Shown in pieces: positions 22,529-35,006 of a DNA stretch of 64,000 bases. The position numbers were made by a program, and so were the translations under genes. Below the pieces are notes generated by a model. That model was not told where the DNA came from. It was given only the letters and a program-made list of their open reading frames with translations, and ran no database searches. The number at the start of each line of letters is the position of its first letter. The stretch's first letter is position 1. Source of the DNA: Whitmania pigra (Eukaryota > Annelida > Clitellata > Hirudinida > Haemopidae); assembly GCA_021613335.1 (NCBI GenBank), contig JAJTWR010000401.1, positions 47,501 through 111,500 of the forward strand. Direction: 5' to 3'.

Positions 22529-22752
22529 AGCAAAGCACGACTAAAAGTGGAGCGGATTTTAAATGAAACGCCGTAAATTAAATAAAATTATTACAAATTT
22601 GAAATTGTTAGGTGCTAAAAAAATTTAAAATTAAGAATAAAGCAAAGCTTGCCTAAAAGTGGAGCAGATTTTTAATGAAACGCCGTGAATTAAATGAAAT
22701 TATGACAAATTTGAAATTGTTAGGTGATAAAAAAATTTTAAATTAAGAATAA
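22529..22752. repeat. 112-bp tandem duplication
   Basis: Two consecutive 112-base units (22529-22640 and 22641-22752) share the order CTAAAAGTGGAGC, GAAACGCCGT, AAATTTGAAATTGTTAGGTG and ATTAAGAATA with few differences. It lies just beyond the 3' end of the TRIM-NHL gene, possibly in its 3' UTR. Confidence 0.9.
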
Positions 22753-22818
22753 TTTGTTAAAAAGTATCCAAATTTTAATACCCCAAGCACCTTCTAGCGA
22801 CTATGTAGTTAATCGTGC

Positions 22819-25800
22819 TTACTGAAAGGTAAAAGTGACAAAGCGTTTGTTGTCAAGATCGGCAACATGGAGAAGTTGTCGTTTGGTGTCGAAGAGCAAG
22901 TCTAGCGGGAAACTGAGACCAAACGTAGGAATGATGAGCTCTCTGACTGGCTTTAAGTCGATCGAATTGAGTAGAACAATGCGATGATTGTAGTGATCTG
23001 AGACGAACAAGAGATTGTTGACTAGGTCCACAGCCATTCTATAAGGTCCATTCAATTGCTGCTGTTTCATGTGATAGTTTGCGTTGTAATTATGTCGTCC
23101 GGCATTCCCTGGACCGCCTTTAAGCGTTCCGTAAGTGGCCAAGATCTTTCCAGATCCGTCCATGAGGCAGACACGATCCAAATTACTGCCCGAATGACTG
23201 ACTGCGAATCTCTCGAAGCTTTCTAATGCCGTGGCTGCACTGGTTTCGTTTTGCTATTTCAGGTAGAGGTAATAATTTATGTAGATGAATAATAATTATA
23301 ATATTATTAATACTATTACTACTACTACTAATATTAATAATAATTTATGCGGATGAAACACCAAAAAATAAAATTAGTTTATTTATTTATTTCTTTACTT
23401 CGGTGCTTCGGCAAAGCATCGTCGTTTGTGAAAATATATATTGCAAGTTTATTTTAAGGAGTTTTATTAATTATAATCCTATTAATTATAACCAAATTAT
23501 TTAATAAATTATTCGCAGTCCAATTACTTATAACCCAATTAGTTAATAAATTAATCATAATCCAATTAATTATGTAATAACTAAATAAATTAATTATAAC
23601 CCAATCAACTATTTAATAAGTTGATTATAACCCAAGTAATTATTTAATAAAATAATTATTATTCAATTCATTATTTAATAAATTAATTATAATTCCATGC
23701 ATCAAATAATTGAAAATCTTTCTTTTAAACAAAATTCTAAGCCAGCGAATAATTAGATACATTTTTTTATATATTTATTTACGGGATTATGACCAACCAA
23801 TCATCACCAACCTGTACCACAAACATGGTGTCTATGCCTTCGTCGTCATTCAACTGCAGTGCTTCACTCGGTTTGTCGATGCTAAAATCGAGTGGAATCT
23901 TCCTCTTCAACTTGCCATTGACATCGACTATCGTGAGACTTGCCACTTCTGGGCAGGTAACCAAAAGAAAGCGATTATCCTTCGTGTTCGACAGACAGTT
24001 GAGGCCTTCTCCCGTCCCGAGCGACCATCTGTCGTACGACGTCGAAGCCACCTCGTTGTCAACGCCGATGTCAACCACGACTTCGATTTTGTGGACCATG
24101 TCGCTCTTCCATTCTGTGACGAAGAGATGGTTTTCGACGACCGTCATGCTGAAGGCGTTCTTCAGTCCTGCAACCCTAAGAGTGTCGGTCTTGCAGTAAG
24201 TTGCAGGAGCAGACGACGACGAGGCCGACGAGGCTAGTGTCGAGGCCGACGTATTCGAAGTCGATGCCTTTTTCTTATCCAGTGTCGAAGCATCACACAC
24301 TTGGATCTCATCGGATGAGTAAGTGGCACAGCATAGGAAATCGTTTTCGTCATCTGATATCAAAGCCATCGCGACCGCGTAATCGTTACACGGTAATGAC
24401 TGGAGTACAACTGGAGACTTGGTCATCGTTCCGGCAACTGATGACTTTCCTGAATGTTGGTTTGAATTTTAAGCCAATGTGGTTTTGGTTTTCATTTAGA
24501 GTCTTATTGGTTTGGTGTGTTGTTTTAGATTGTGAGTGTCGTTATTAGTTATTAGTGAAAAGACAATTTATTAAAAGTGTGTCTTTTGATCGAAAAACTT
24601 TAACCGATTATAAGAAGTTCAGACAAATTCATAGACTTTTCAGATTATAAATTTAAATACGATTAATATTCGAATTATTTCGAATACAATATTCGCACAA
24701 ATTTATAGAATATGTTATGCATATCTCACATTAAATTACCTCTTGCTAATAAAAATCCACCAACTTGAATATTTAGTCTTGAACTCCAAAAATCCAATGA
24801 GGTTCTCATCACTGCTCACATTGTCCACAGAGGAGCTGATCTTGTTCCTGATTGTTCCTGCCCCAACACCACCACAAACACTCATCCTCCTGCCTAGAAC
24901 AACCTCTGTAGCCAGCTTCGACGGGGTAAAAATGGGTTCGATCTCGCAAGCCAACTCTGGCACAGACATTTTTCTCAGCTCAACAAGACGTTTGATGATT
25001 TCGCGAGCTGAGCAGACGAGCATAGGTGGAGAGGCCTTCTTCAGAACTAGGTTGGTGTATCTGTAACGTGATGTCAATGCGGTTTATTGCTATAAGCAAT
25101 AATATAATATAAAATATAATATAATTTAAAAACAGTACACCCTCACTTTGTAGACTGCTCCAGTCTGACTTTGTGCTTTTCTAGGCAGTCCCTCACCTTT
25201 TCTAACTCCCTGTTGAAAGATCTCTTTCTCTCATCAATATCCCTTTTCAGTTTCATGGCATGCCTCATTAGAGCCTCCCTCATCTCATCTTCTTTGTTTT
25301 GGACACTGTTCTCCACGTTGTCGATGTTCAAGTTGAAGCGGTCTGATATCTAAAAATAATTTTGGATGTTTATGTGCATTTGCGCAATAGTAAATTAGAA
25401 CGCAATTATCAGCTTATTGCGTTTAATGCTACATCAATAAATTTTAGAATTAATTATTAGTTAATAGTGAATTTAAAAATAAGTAAATAAGTAAAATTAA
25501 TTTTATTAAAATTTACAGCATAATAAGCAATATACCTCTGAAACCTCTTTCAAATTCCTCTCAACAATCTCCAAATCCAAGCAAAGATCATCAACTCCTT
25601 CAATTAACTTCCTCTTCAAGTCAACCTCCGCCTCTAGGATTCCACACCCGGAATGGCCGAGGTGTGCTGGAGAAGCAAAGCAAATCCTGCATTCTCCAGT
25701 GCCGCATGTTCGACAGAAGATGTCCAATCTCTCAAACTTGTGGGTGCGACAGAAAATGTCGTCCAAGCGATGAAGGAGCTCCAATTGAGAGCCGAGACTG

Positions 25801-27516
25801 ACAAGTCTGAAAAAAAAATTGGTTGATTGATAGAATCTTTCGATTTGTCATTTAGACATTTGGTCATTTTTTTTATATAAATTTTAAACTGATTCCTGTA
25901 ACCATTTGCTTGAGCAGTTAATGTGTGGATGTGATTAGGAGAAGTTCAGAATTTAGAAATCTTCCAAGCAATATGTTAAAATGATCAGATGATTCGTTTT
26001 AAACAAAAATTGTGATAAACAATTTGTATTGATTGGTTCTAAAGAAAGAGAAAATCCAAATATTTTATTTTTCTTCTTTGTTCCAGATAACCTTTGGGTT
26101 TCTTCTTCAAATCACTTTTTCATCACAAATAAATTACTATAAATACAATGGAGTAAAATATGAAATTGTTCTAACTTGTGCGAATTGGTGGTATTAAGGA
26201 GTTTATGATACTCGACGCATCTTTGGCAGAGATGCTGGTTGCAGTCGACACAAAACCTGTTGGCTACAGAGTCACAACCTGGCATTTTGAGGTTTTGGCA
26301 AACTTCGCATAAGATCGTACTGGCTGGAATCAACGTATCGTCTTTCTTGTCTGCAAGAAATTATTTTTAGGTTTGTATTGTTATTAGTAGTGTTTGATTT
26401 GAACATTTTTTAATAGTTCTCAGTTAACCTCTAAAATGGAGTTGTTTTTTACTTGAATATCGGTAAATCAGTCAAATTTCTTTTTGTTAAACGAGTCCAT
26501 TTTCTTTATTAAATTATTAACATTTTATTTTGTGAATTTTAACTTTAAAAGCTTTAATTTGTCTAATCGTTTTTATGGACTATCACCCTTTAATTTCATA
26601 TTGCTTTGCTTCCCTTTATTGAATATATTGAGTTGTTTGCTTGCGGTCTTTTGTTTGTTAAGTTAACAATGTTAACGATTTGATCGAAACGTGGACAAAT
26701 ATAAAACTTTAAAGCCATTGTTTACTGTCTTTAATGTTGTCGATGATGGTGACTTTGTTTTGAAGCCACATTGAATACATTGAAAACATTGGAGACATGA
26801 CGATTTGCTCCAAAGCGTTATTGATGGGGAATGTCAAGCTTTCAGTACTACCAGCTGTTGCGCCCGATGGAAATTTATGAATCACATTCAACAACAGATG
26901 TTTCAATGCGATCTTTCGTTTTTTTATTATATCTTTGATGCAAATTCGTAAATAGATGTTAACAAATGACTAGCTGAACAAACACTCGGCTTGCATTGCA
27001 AGAATCACATCTAGAACTAAGTATCACTTATTAGCATTCACTACATAACCAGCCTTAATCACACCAAAAAAACTCACCTGCAGCCTCTTGTATCTGGAGG
27101 AATTTCTCTAGGAATATATTCAAAGGCAATTTGGAAAGACCATCCGGGGGAATAGAAACTCTCTTCTTGCAGATTGGACACAAGAATTCATTGCAGTCCT
27201 TCTTTTCCACTTCCATTATGGTGGGGCCAGCTGGCACAAATGACCCCGAAACTCTTGAGATGAAGGAACTGAAAAACTTTCCTCCATTTGCCCCTACTGC
27301 TATCTGGTTCTTGAAATATTCGAAGTCGTCAGGATCGCTAGAAAAGCTTTGGTTTTGGCAGTCCATGCTGACGTAGTCCTCTAGACAATCGAGACAAAAG
27401 GTGTGAAGGCAGGGCAGCATTCGAGGGTCCTTGAGCTGCCCGTTACAGATGGTGCAGCGGATCATCTCATAGTTAGAGTCCTCCTGAAAGTTGAAGACTG
27501 GATACTCGATCGACAT
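22819..27516 (-). CDS. TRIM-NHL protein (RING, B-boxes, coiled coil, NHL repeats), probable E3 ubiquitin ligase
   Basis: Seven exons join in frame to 818 residues: 27516-27078, 26350-26176, 25806-25536, 25349-25147, 25060-24765, 24449-23812 and 23253-22819. The N-terminal RING has CTIC, CLHTFCLDC and CPIC, with an unusually long insertion (about 68 residues) before the last Cys pair, as I recall from LIN-41/TRIM71-like RINGs. Two B-boxes follow: CEVCQNLKMPGCDS with CVDCNQHLCQRC, and HKFERLDIFCRTC with GHSGC. Exons 3-4 are helical and charged (coiled coil). The C-terminal third contains NHL-type strands (LFVTEWKSDMVHKIEV, GPYRMAVDLVNNLLFVSDHY, DLLFDTKRQLLHVADLDN). No filamin domain was recognised. 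Family members ubiquitinate targets and often bind RNA through the NHL propeller. I cannot assign it to TRIM2/3, TRIM32 or TRIM71. Confidence 0.88.
23280..23700. repeat. Degenerate AATTAATTATAA repeat in the last TRIM-NHL intron
   Basis: The intron between exons 23812 and 23253 holds many diverged copies of a roughly 25-30-base unit around CCAATTAATTATAA and TTTAATAAATTAATTATAA. No coding potential. Confidence 0.6.
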
Positions 27517-28193
27517 GTCTTCTTGAGGAATTGAACCGCTTGCTCCCGTTTTGAATTCTTTGCTACTTTCGGTTTATTTTTCGCTTCGCCTGCTTCGAGA
27601 CAAATTGTGTACGTTCTTTCAAAAATAGAATTTTTTAGCAAATTGAATAATGGAACTCGCAGACAAAAAGCCTTGAGCCGTCAATTAGCGGTATATAGGC
27701 ATATTTCTAATACATTTGCGTTATTTTGTATTAGTTAGCCAAAAGTCTTCATTTGGATAAGTGCTTGATTCTACTATGGGGTGGAACAAAATATGAACTT
27801 ACTCTGCTCGCTTCTTTGTGAAAGGTTTTCCAATGATCTGTGGGACAATTTATTTGTAAGTTAATCATCAGAATCTAATCGCATGCTTAAAAAAATCTAG
27901 CCTATCTAAAAAAAAACCCAATAGGTAGTGCAAATTGTATGCCTTGCATTTTACCGACAAAATAAAGGGCATAAGATATCTATTTGATAGCGACAGCTTG
28001 AGGTGCTTATCTTGTAATCAAATATAAGATCTTAAGCTTATTTGACTTATTTAAAGAATAAAACTTAATTATTCACAATAAGCTTACAATTTCAAACGCC
28101 TCACTAAATTTACCTTTCCAGCGTCAGATTCTAACTCATTGATTTTGAAACATATGTTCCGTGTTTTGTGGCCGTTTTGCTTATTTTACTAAG

Positions 28194-28450
28194 ACCAGGA
28201 CAGCAAGCTGAATGGGGCTACTTCGAGCAGCTGTTTGAACAGGTGAAGTGATTAAATGTTGTTTTCAGTGTTGTTTCTGCTCATGGGACATGAATTGTCG
28301 AATTCTTTGATTTTATATTAATATAATATGTGTTAATATAATTAGGAGTTATTGCTATGTTGGGAAAACGGTGATGATATCAGATTCAAGATGTCTGTTA
28401 AAAATCTGTGGAAGACAGCCAGAAAAGATAGCTTAGGCGTAAACAAATGA
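28194..28450 (+). CDS. Possible 3' exons of an unrecognised gene
   Basis: Two open segments can be spliced. The first (28194-28242, acceptor ACTAAG, donor CAG|GTGAAG) reads GQQAEWGYFEQLFEQ. The second (acceptor ATAATTAG, 28346-28450) reads ELLLCWENGDDIRFKMSV, then KNLWKTARKDSLGVNK and TGA. Phases agree and the residue mix is protein-like. No upstream exon with a start codon was found, an in-frame TAA lies at 28132, and no family is recognised. It may be a relic or the end of a gene divergent from the TRIM-NHL gene. Confidence 0.3.
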
Positions 28451-28879
28451 ATGATTGTTCAACTAATTCCGACGTCTATAGGCGTACAATAATATTTGAC
28501 ATAAAATTACATTTTAACACAAAGTGAAAATTAATGTATCACGACTTTTAAACATTGGTTGTGGAGCAACATTCAGAAAAGGAAAAAGTTGGCAAGTTGA
28601 ATCAAAATAGAATATTTCAATGATTCCTATTTGGACTGAATGAGTCACTCCAGCCAACTCAGCTCAATATAAATATTTCTAAATTATATAATTGCACTAA
28701 ATTATTTCCTACTAATTATTTAGATGAATATATTTTTGAAAAAGGCATATTTTTATTATTTCCTTTTAATTACAGTTAAATTCTTTTTTCCGGGATTCGG
28801 ATTGGTCAATCCCAACCACTGTAAAGGAATGTTCACAATCCCAGTGATAAAATCATATGCCGAACTATAGGCATTAGCA

Positions 28880-28990
28880 GTACCGTATTTTCACTCATAT
28901 TACATGCGCGTTATGTTTGTTTTTACATATCAAGCAGCCCCTTGATGCGTGCTATAATCGTATGCGTGTTATGTTAAATTAAATTTACAT
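28880..28990. mobile_element. Repeat carrying an ACCGTATTTTCAC end
   Basis: Begins ACCGTATTTTCACTC and contains ATTACATGCGCGTTATG with a second CGTATGCGTGTTATG. The opening resembles the repeat at 60905-61035 (ACCGTATTTTTACG). Probably a short non-autonomous element; boundaries are uncertain. Neighbouring DNA (28460-29530) shows nothing else recognisable. Confidence 0.4.
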
Positions 28991-29633
28991 GAATTTGATT
29001 TCCGACCAGCAAAAATAAAAAATTTAAATGATAGCACAGATTTTTGTTTGTTTTTTTAAACTTTAGGCTATATTGTTAATTTTAAATAGTTTATCATTGG
29101 TTGAGCTTTGACGCATTGCATAAAGAACTTCCGATATATCTATTCGTGTGAAGCTATCGGACGTCCGCTGAGTCGTGTAAATATAAATAACAACAAGCAA
29201 GTATGGGTAATAAAATGTAAATAAACAAATGTGGCCGGTGTTGGTGTATTAATGTTTTTTTGGATATAGGGATAACCTCAAAGCTAAAAAAAATGTTTGA
29301 AATTTGATAAACTGCACTAATTAAAGTAATGTGTTTATAAAAACATTTAAAATTATGTTTAGTAACTTAATTTTAGCTTTTTGTTAAATTGCGGTTTCCT
29401 TAGCAACATTTTGAGCTTTTGAAACCGATCCCCAGAATATAACTGGAGATTAATAAAACAATACTTTCATTGACGTTTAATGTCTTTGTTTAAAAATGTT
29501 TAAAATAAAAGAAAAAAAAATTATCAAAATAAAGTTAACTAGAATCGCAAGCAGAGTTATGTAGTGACGGCACATCTCTATTGGCGCGCACAGAAACCAA
29601 ACAAAATTTGAATTTGAGGTCGTTCATTCTCTT

Positions 29634-30019
29634 TGGGGGTCGTCCATAAAAGATGTCCGCAAAAACCTTAACTTTAATTTTTAATTTTCGTGACGTAACA
29701 AATAGGTTTACCCGTCTCCCCTCTGTCAATTTCTTAGACTTCCTTATCTCTCGATTGTGACATACGTTATGGACGGTCCAAAATGTCAATAAAATAACAT
29801 TGAAATAAAATCAATAAAAATTATAAATTTCTAAAATTTAAAAATCATTTCGTTTTTATTTAGCAAAAGTAATTGCCCTCCCCTCTCAGAATTAGTACTT
29901 TTGAAGCGCCTTCCTTATTTATATTTATTTATTTATTTATTTGATTATAGTCGCATAACTGAGATGATTTGGACTTGAAGCGCCTTCCCACTTGCGAGCG
30001 TCTTTTATAGATGACCCCT
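29634..30019. mobile_element. MITE-like element with imperfect inverted ends
   Basis: The left end reads GGGTCGTCCATAAAAGATG. The right end, read on the minus strand, is GGGGTCATCTATAAAAGACG, so the two ends form imperfect terminal inverted repeats about 385 bases apart. The minus-strand ORF at 29535-29789 overlaps it and is not a recognisable protein. A copy of dispersed repeat B (29925-29975) appears inserted near the right end. Confidence 0.6.
29925..29975 (-). repeat. Dispersed repeat family B, copy 1
   Basis: An (ATTT)n tract followed by GATTATAGTCGCATAACTGA and GATGATTTGGACT. Three more copies lie at 39923-39972, 47597-47642 and 49898-49955. On the opposite strand it reads as AGTCCAAATCATCTCAGTTA...ATAATCAAATAAATAAA, the form expected of a retroposon 3' tail ending in a short A-rich microsatellite. 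Confidence 0.75.
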
Positions 30020-30879
30020 TGTCTTAAGGTTGATTTATGATTAGACCAAGATTTAATCTTTTAATGCCTATAATCCATGCTGGGCATTAAATCCATATTC
30101 TTGTTTTTTTCCAGATCGATTATGTTGACTTCATCAAGACAATAAGCGATGTATATAGTGTGTTTAAAAGTGAACGATATTGAACTAAATATATTAGCTT
30201 AAAATTGCGTTCAAATCCTTTTAATACTACATTCTAAAGTACAAGTACTACATTTAAATATCACCGATGACTTGCAGACAAACATGTCTGAAGTTGAAAT
30301 TCTAACTACATACATTTAGCAAGAAATTAATAAAAATGTGTTTAAACAAACACTCATTTTCGTTTAAGAATCATTTTATAAGGTTAAAGGTAATTACAAT
30401 CTAACTAATATTATAATCGCAGAAAAAAACTTTTGAACTTCATGTTTTGAAAGATACAATAAATGATCTGCAGCGCAGAAAAGTGCCTAAAATCTCGGCT
30501 TCAACCAATTTTTGAGAGCCCATTCTGTTACACATGTTAGAATATGAAGTTTTCTTTCATATTCTGTAGTTTGAACTTCAAATTTAAATTAGTTTGAGAG
30601 ATAATCACCATAAAGCGAGAAACATGCACGACTTGGGATTCCAAATCTACTAGTGGGTAGTGTAAATCTTAGTGACATATTTCATAATCTGGTTTATAAT
30701 AAAACTAATAATATTTTTCAAATAACTTGGAATAATAGAGTATCATAAAACAATAATTTTAATTACACGTTTAAGTTGGCAAAATAACGGGCTTATTATT
30801 GGCTAAAGTAAAATACCTTAAAAATAAGAAAGTTTTCCCGTTATAGCGAACCTACTTTTTCCAAGATTTCAAAACTTAT

Positions 30880-31702
30880 AATAATAATAAAATAAAATAT
30901 AGTCAAAAATAATAATAATAATAATAATAAAATAATAACTATTATATATAATATATATATATATATAATTATAATAATTATATATAATATATATATTAAT
31001 AATATATAAATTATAATAAATATAATTATAATATATAATAATTATATATATATATATATTAAATATATAAATTATAATATATAATAATATATATATTATT
31101 AATAGGAATTATAATAATATAATTATAATATATGATATATATTCTATTAAAATAATAATATAATTAATAATCTACATAATAATAATACTTATTTCTTTAA
31201 TTATATTCTATTCTTTCATAATAAATTCATTCGAATATATATATATATATAATAATTATTTATAATAGTATATATATTTATATATAGTATTATAATATCA
31301 TAAGTATATTTAAGCTAATAATGATAATAATAATAATAATATTTAATTAATTTGAATTAATTAATTATTAAATAATCCTAGAAGATATAATAATATTATC
31401 TATAAATCTATATTATTTATAAAACATAACCATCGCTTGCACTCATATATATATCTAATAGACTTTATATATAAATACTATTTATAACATAACATTATTT
31501 ATTTAATAATAATAATTATAATAATAACTATTATATAGAATATATATTATATAATAATAATAGATAAATAAATATAATTATTATATATAATAATATTATA
31601 ATATATATATATATTATTATATTATTATAATATAATATAATATATTATAATATTATTATTATTATTATAATAATATAATATTATTATAATATTATAATAT
31701 TA

Positions 31703-31743
<41 letters not shown>

Positions 31744-31775
31744 TTATTATTATTATTATTATTTTATATAATGGA
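30880..31775. repeat. AT-only low-complexity block
   Basis: About 900 bases built almost entirely from TA, AAT and ATT motifs (TATATATATA, AATAATAATAATA, TTATTATTATTATT), with very few G or C bases. No gene. The interval 30020-30880 to its left shows no recognisable feature. Confidence 0.95.
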
Positions 31776-31924
31776 ATTCGCAACATAACTTTTTTTTCCA
31801 TTTTTTCCTAGGGGCAAACCTTCGCACAACTTGATGGGATGACGTTTTTTTCGTCTAAAGTTAAGGGGACAACGGCCTAAATTCAACAGCAAAAAACCAT
31901 CGCTTGCACTCAATTAAATTTTTC

Positions 31925-32390
31925 GACTCATTTTCAAGAGATATCATCCATCTTTCTCACATTTCCAACGCCTTTGTCATCTATTTTTTATTATTGACAT
32001 TTATTTTTAAAGTTATTTACGCTCAATCTTTAGCGCAGTACCTCGGAAAACAGCCTCATTTCAAATGCATCAAACCGTAATTTAGAGTTAACTAAATGTT
32101 CCAACAAAGGTTTCATTTTAAAGTTATTTAATATCTCTTTCTCAAATTTCCAACGCCTTTTCTATCAGACACTTATTTTTCAGGTTATTAGCGCTCAAAT
32201 TGTACGCACTACCTCGGAAAACAGCCTTATTTCAAATGCATAAAACCGTAACTTAGACTTAACTAAATGTTCCGACTAAGGTCTCATTCTAAACAGATTT
32301 AATCTATCTTTACCACATTTCCAACGCCTTTTTCATCAGAAACTTATTTTTCAAGTTATTTATGCTCAAACCTTAGCGCAATACCTACTA
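31925..32390. repeat. Tandem array of an approximately 171-bp unit
   Basis: Recurring landmarks GCTCAA, AGCGCAGTACCTCGGAAAAC, TTTCAAATGCAT, AACTAAATGTTCC, ATTTCCAACGCCTTT and ACTTATTTTTCAAGTTATT begin at about 32020, 32192 and 32363 (the last unit truncated), with a partial unit before the first. This is a short satellite-like array next to a LINE fragment. Confidence 0.85.
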
Positions 32391-32972
32391 CCATTAGTAA
32401 GCGCATCTGTATTGCTTAACGTAAAATAACATAACAATTATTTATAGTGATTACGAAGACCTGGATCTGTATAATAACCATTCTTTTTAGTTCTAATAAC
32501 CAAATTTACTTGAGTAAATCTTAAATTTATCTACTGTGTCTGCACGGATGGTTTCCTTATCTAGTTTATTCCACAAGGAAACCACCCTTGCGCTGAAATA
32601 ATAATTTTTTAAGTTTCCCGATGCCTTCCTACATATATATAATTTACAATCGTGCTCTCTAGTAGAAGCACTTTTTGTCGAAAAACTTCGAAAAACTGTT
32701 CAGGCCTTCCCTTCCCGATACAATTTTGAATATCTCGATGGGGTCCCCTCTACTTCTCGTTTTCAGAGTAGTTAATTTGCATCTACTTAATCTTTCCTTG
32801 TAACTCAGCTTTCCAAATCCTTCTATCATCCTGGTTGCTCTTCTTTGTGCTCTTTCAAACACTCCCACATCCCTTCTCAAATAAGGGTTCTATACTTGCA
32901 CACACTACTCAAGAGGTGGCCTTACTAATGCTTTATACAATCTCAGTATTACATCTTTACATCCCTACTCAC

Positions 32973-34395
32973 CAGTGATGGGTAGTTACTAACTATAAGT
33001 AGTTAACTACTAGTTAATAACTACTTTAAAGTAGTTAGGAAGTAGTTAATAACTACTCTTAAAAAAGTAGTTAAAAAATAGTAGTTAACTATTTTTAAAG
33101 CAGTTATTAACTACAAATAGTTAACTACTTTTTAACTACTTTAAAAAAAAAATTTAAAATAAAATGAAGAAAAATATTTTATTCTAATTTACAATTTGTT
33201 ACATCACTTTATAAATACAGTTTCTTTGTTTTCAACTTTTGCTTACTACCGCCATTTCTCGTTTCTGAATTATTACTCTTAGTAGTCGTATTCTGAAAAC
33301 GTTTTATGTAAAATGCGATTTGGTTCTATATAAATTTGCGATTTTAATGCAGCTAATTTTGTCAAGGCATGTTCTTTAGTTGTTGAGAAAAACTCTGTTA
33401 CTGATGACATGGACACGGATGAGCTATTATGTGATATTTCTGAATATCTTGTTGGCGAAAGTATAGCCGATTTGATTGAAAACGAACAAGATATTGAGAA
33501 TGCGGATAATGTGCTTCTTTTGCCTCCTTATAAGCGCTGCGGTAATCATGCCTTAAATCTTGTGGCTACTGTGGATGCAATGAAAGCAAGGGATAATCTG
33601 CAATACAAACGACTTTATGATAGATCAATGGCAAAGGTTGCATCATTATCAAACTCAGTTCATCGCAGTGTAAAACATGCTGAGGTTGTACAGGACATTA
33701 CGGGTTCAACATTTTTAAAGACAAAAATTACAAGGTGTCGTTAACAATCACCACCTCTGCGGACAATGCGGCTCAGAACAGTGAATATGATGATTTCTAT
33801 GACTATATGGAAAATGTACCAAACTCTTGTGATAATGAGGTAGCTGAACAGCTCAATGATTATTTATCAAACTCCGCAAGAAATGTACAAACCCTACTTA
33901 ATTATCCAACTGTTTGTGCTGCATTCATCAAGCTTAATTCAACATTACCAAGTTCGGCAGCAGTTGAAAGACTTTTTAGTATAGCAGGGCAGGTTTTATG
34001 TAACAGACGATGTAAATTATCGGATAATCATGTTGACATGATGATTTTTTTAAGAGATCGCCTGAAACATCTACTGAAACTACTTCTGTTTTTGATTAAT
34101 TTGGACAATAAAATTTTGTTGAAAATGTTACACTAGTGTAAATAAATAAGCTAATAATTATATTTTGTTCAATTGTCCAGAAAATTAATTTTATCAAAAT
34201 TTATAGAAAAGTAGTTAAAAAAGTAGTTAAAAGTAGTTAACTACTATGCAAGTAGTTAAGGAGTAGTTACTAACTACTTATTTAAAAAGTAGTTAAAAAT
34301 AGTTACTAACTACTTTTATAAAAAGGTAGTTACTAACTACTTTTATAAAAACTACAGTAGTTAACTACTTTTTAAGTAGTTAAAGCCCATCACTG
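32973..34395 (+). mobile_element. hAT transposon, 1423 bp, with 8-bp target-site duplication
   Basis: Terminal inverted repeats begin CAGTGATGGG on both ends. The flanks are a perfect 8-base duplication, CTACTCAC (32965-32972 and 34396-34403), as expected for hAT. Both ends carry dense subterminal arrays of AGTAGTTAACTAC-like motifs (about 32985-33150 and 34208-34380), probable transposase-binding sites. The interior encodes a transposase remnant. Confidence 0.95.
33409..34136 (+). pseudogene. hAT transposase remnant with C-terminal dimerisation domain
   Basis: Two overlapping frames (33409-33744 and 33735-34136) together cover the end of a hAT transposase. The first has CGNHALNLVATVDA. The second ends with the hAT dimerisation signature LPSSAAVERLFSIAG followed by RRCKLSDNHVDMMIFLRDR. 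The shift between frames near 33740 and the missing N-terminal two thirds indicate an inactive, internally deleted copy. Confidence 0.85.
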
Positions 34396-34861
34396 CTACT
34401 CACTACTGTTCTCTTTATCATTCCAGTGAGCTTGCAGGGGATTTCAGACAAACATCAACTGTAATCTCTCGATTCATACCAGCGGACGAAAAAAATGCTT
34501 GCCTGAAATACTCTACTTTGTGGCGACATATAAAGACTTTAAAATAAACTACAAACATGCTTGACCAGCTGCAAAACAATCGATCAGCTGAGTTATTCTC
34601 ACATCAATTACTAGAAATGGAGAACAGAATGGTGCCGGTTGATCCGACCTCAGAACGAATTTCACAACCTCTGCAAAAGAAGAATTGGTTTAAAAGCATT
34701 TCCCGATATTCAAACCAAAGAACTCGTTGGAAATGATCTGCAAATGATCAGGCCTTGATCAGCTTTTAAAATATAAAGCCGTTTTGATAATCTGCTTCAT
34801 AAACATCATGTGTTTCTCCTAATGTGTGAAAAATTAAGAATAATGGAAACTCTTTTGGACT

Positions 34862-34959
34862 CTTGTTACGATTTTTACTTCCTCTAGATGATCAGGTTCG
34901 ATCGTCTTCTCAAAGAATCGCGGCAAAGTCGTTAAGCCCCGCCGAGCCTTCGATCCGAT

Positions 34960-35006
<47 letters not shown>

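Larger units (their letters stand above)
32480..34445 (-). mobile_element. CR1/L2-like LINE 3' fragment, split by a hAT insertion
   Basis: Minus-strand translation gives the end of a non-LTR reverse transcriptase: MIKRTVVSRD (34430-34404, right of the hAT element), then LYKALVRP, CVQVNPYL with stops, FERAQRRATRMI, LSYKERLSR and GDPIEIFKI (32964-32659). The pattern LYKALVRP...VQRRATRMI...L.YEERL is typical of CR1/L2-type LINEs. Stop codons show it is dead. The hAT element at 32973-34395 interrupts it exactly. Confidence 0.8.

Noticed and set aside
23710..24548. Plus-strand ORFs over 100 codons
   Set aside because: They are antisense to the large NHL exon (24449-23812) of the TRIM gene, which has phase-consistent splice sites and homology.
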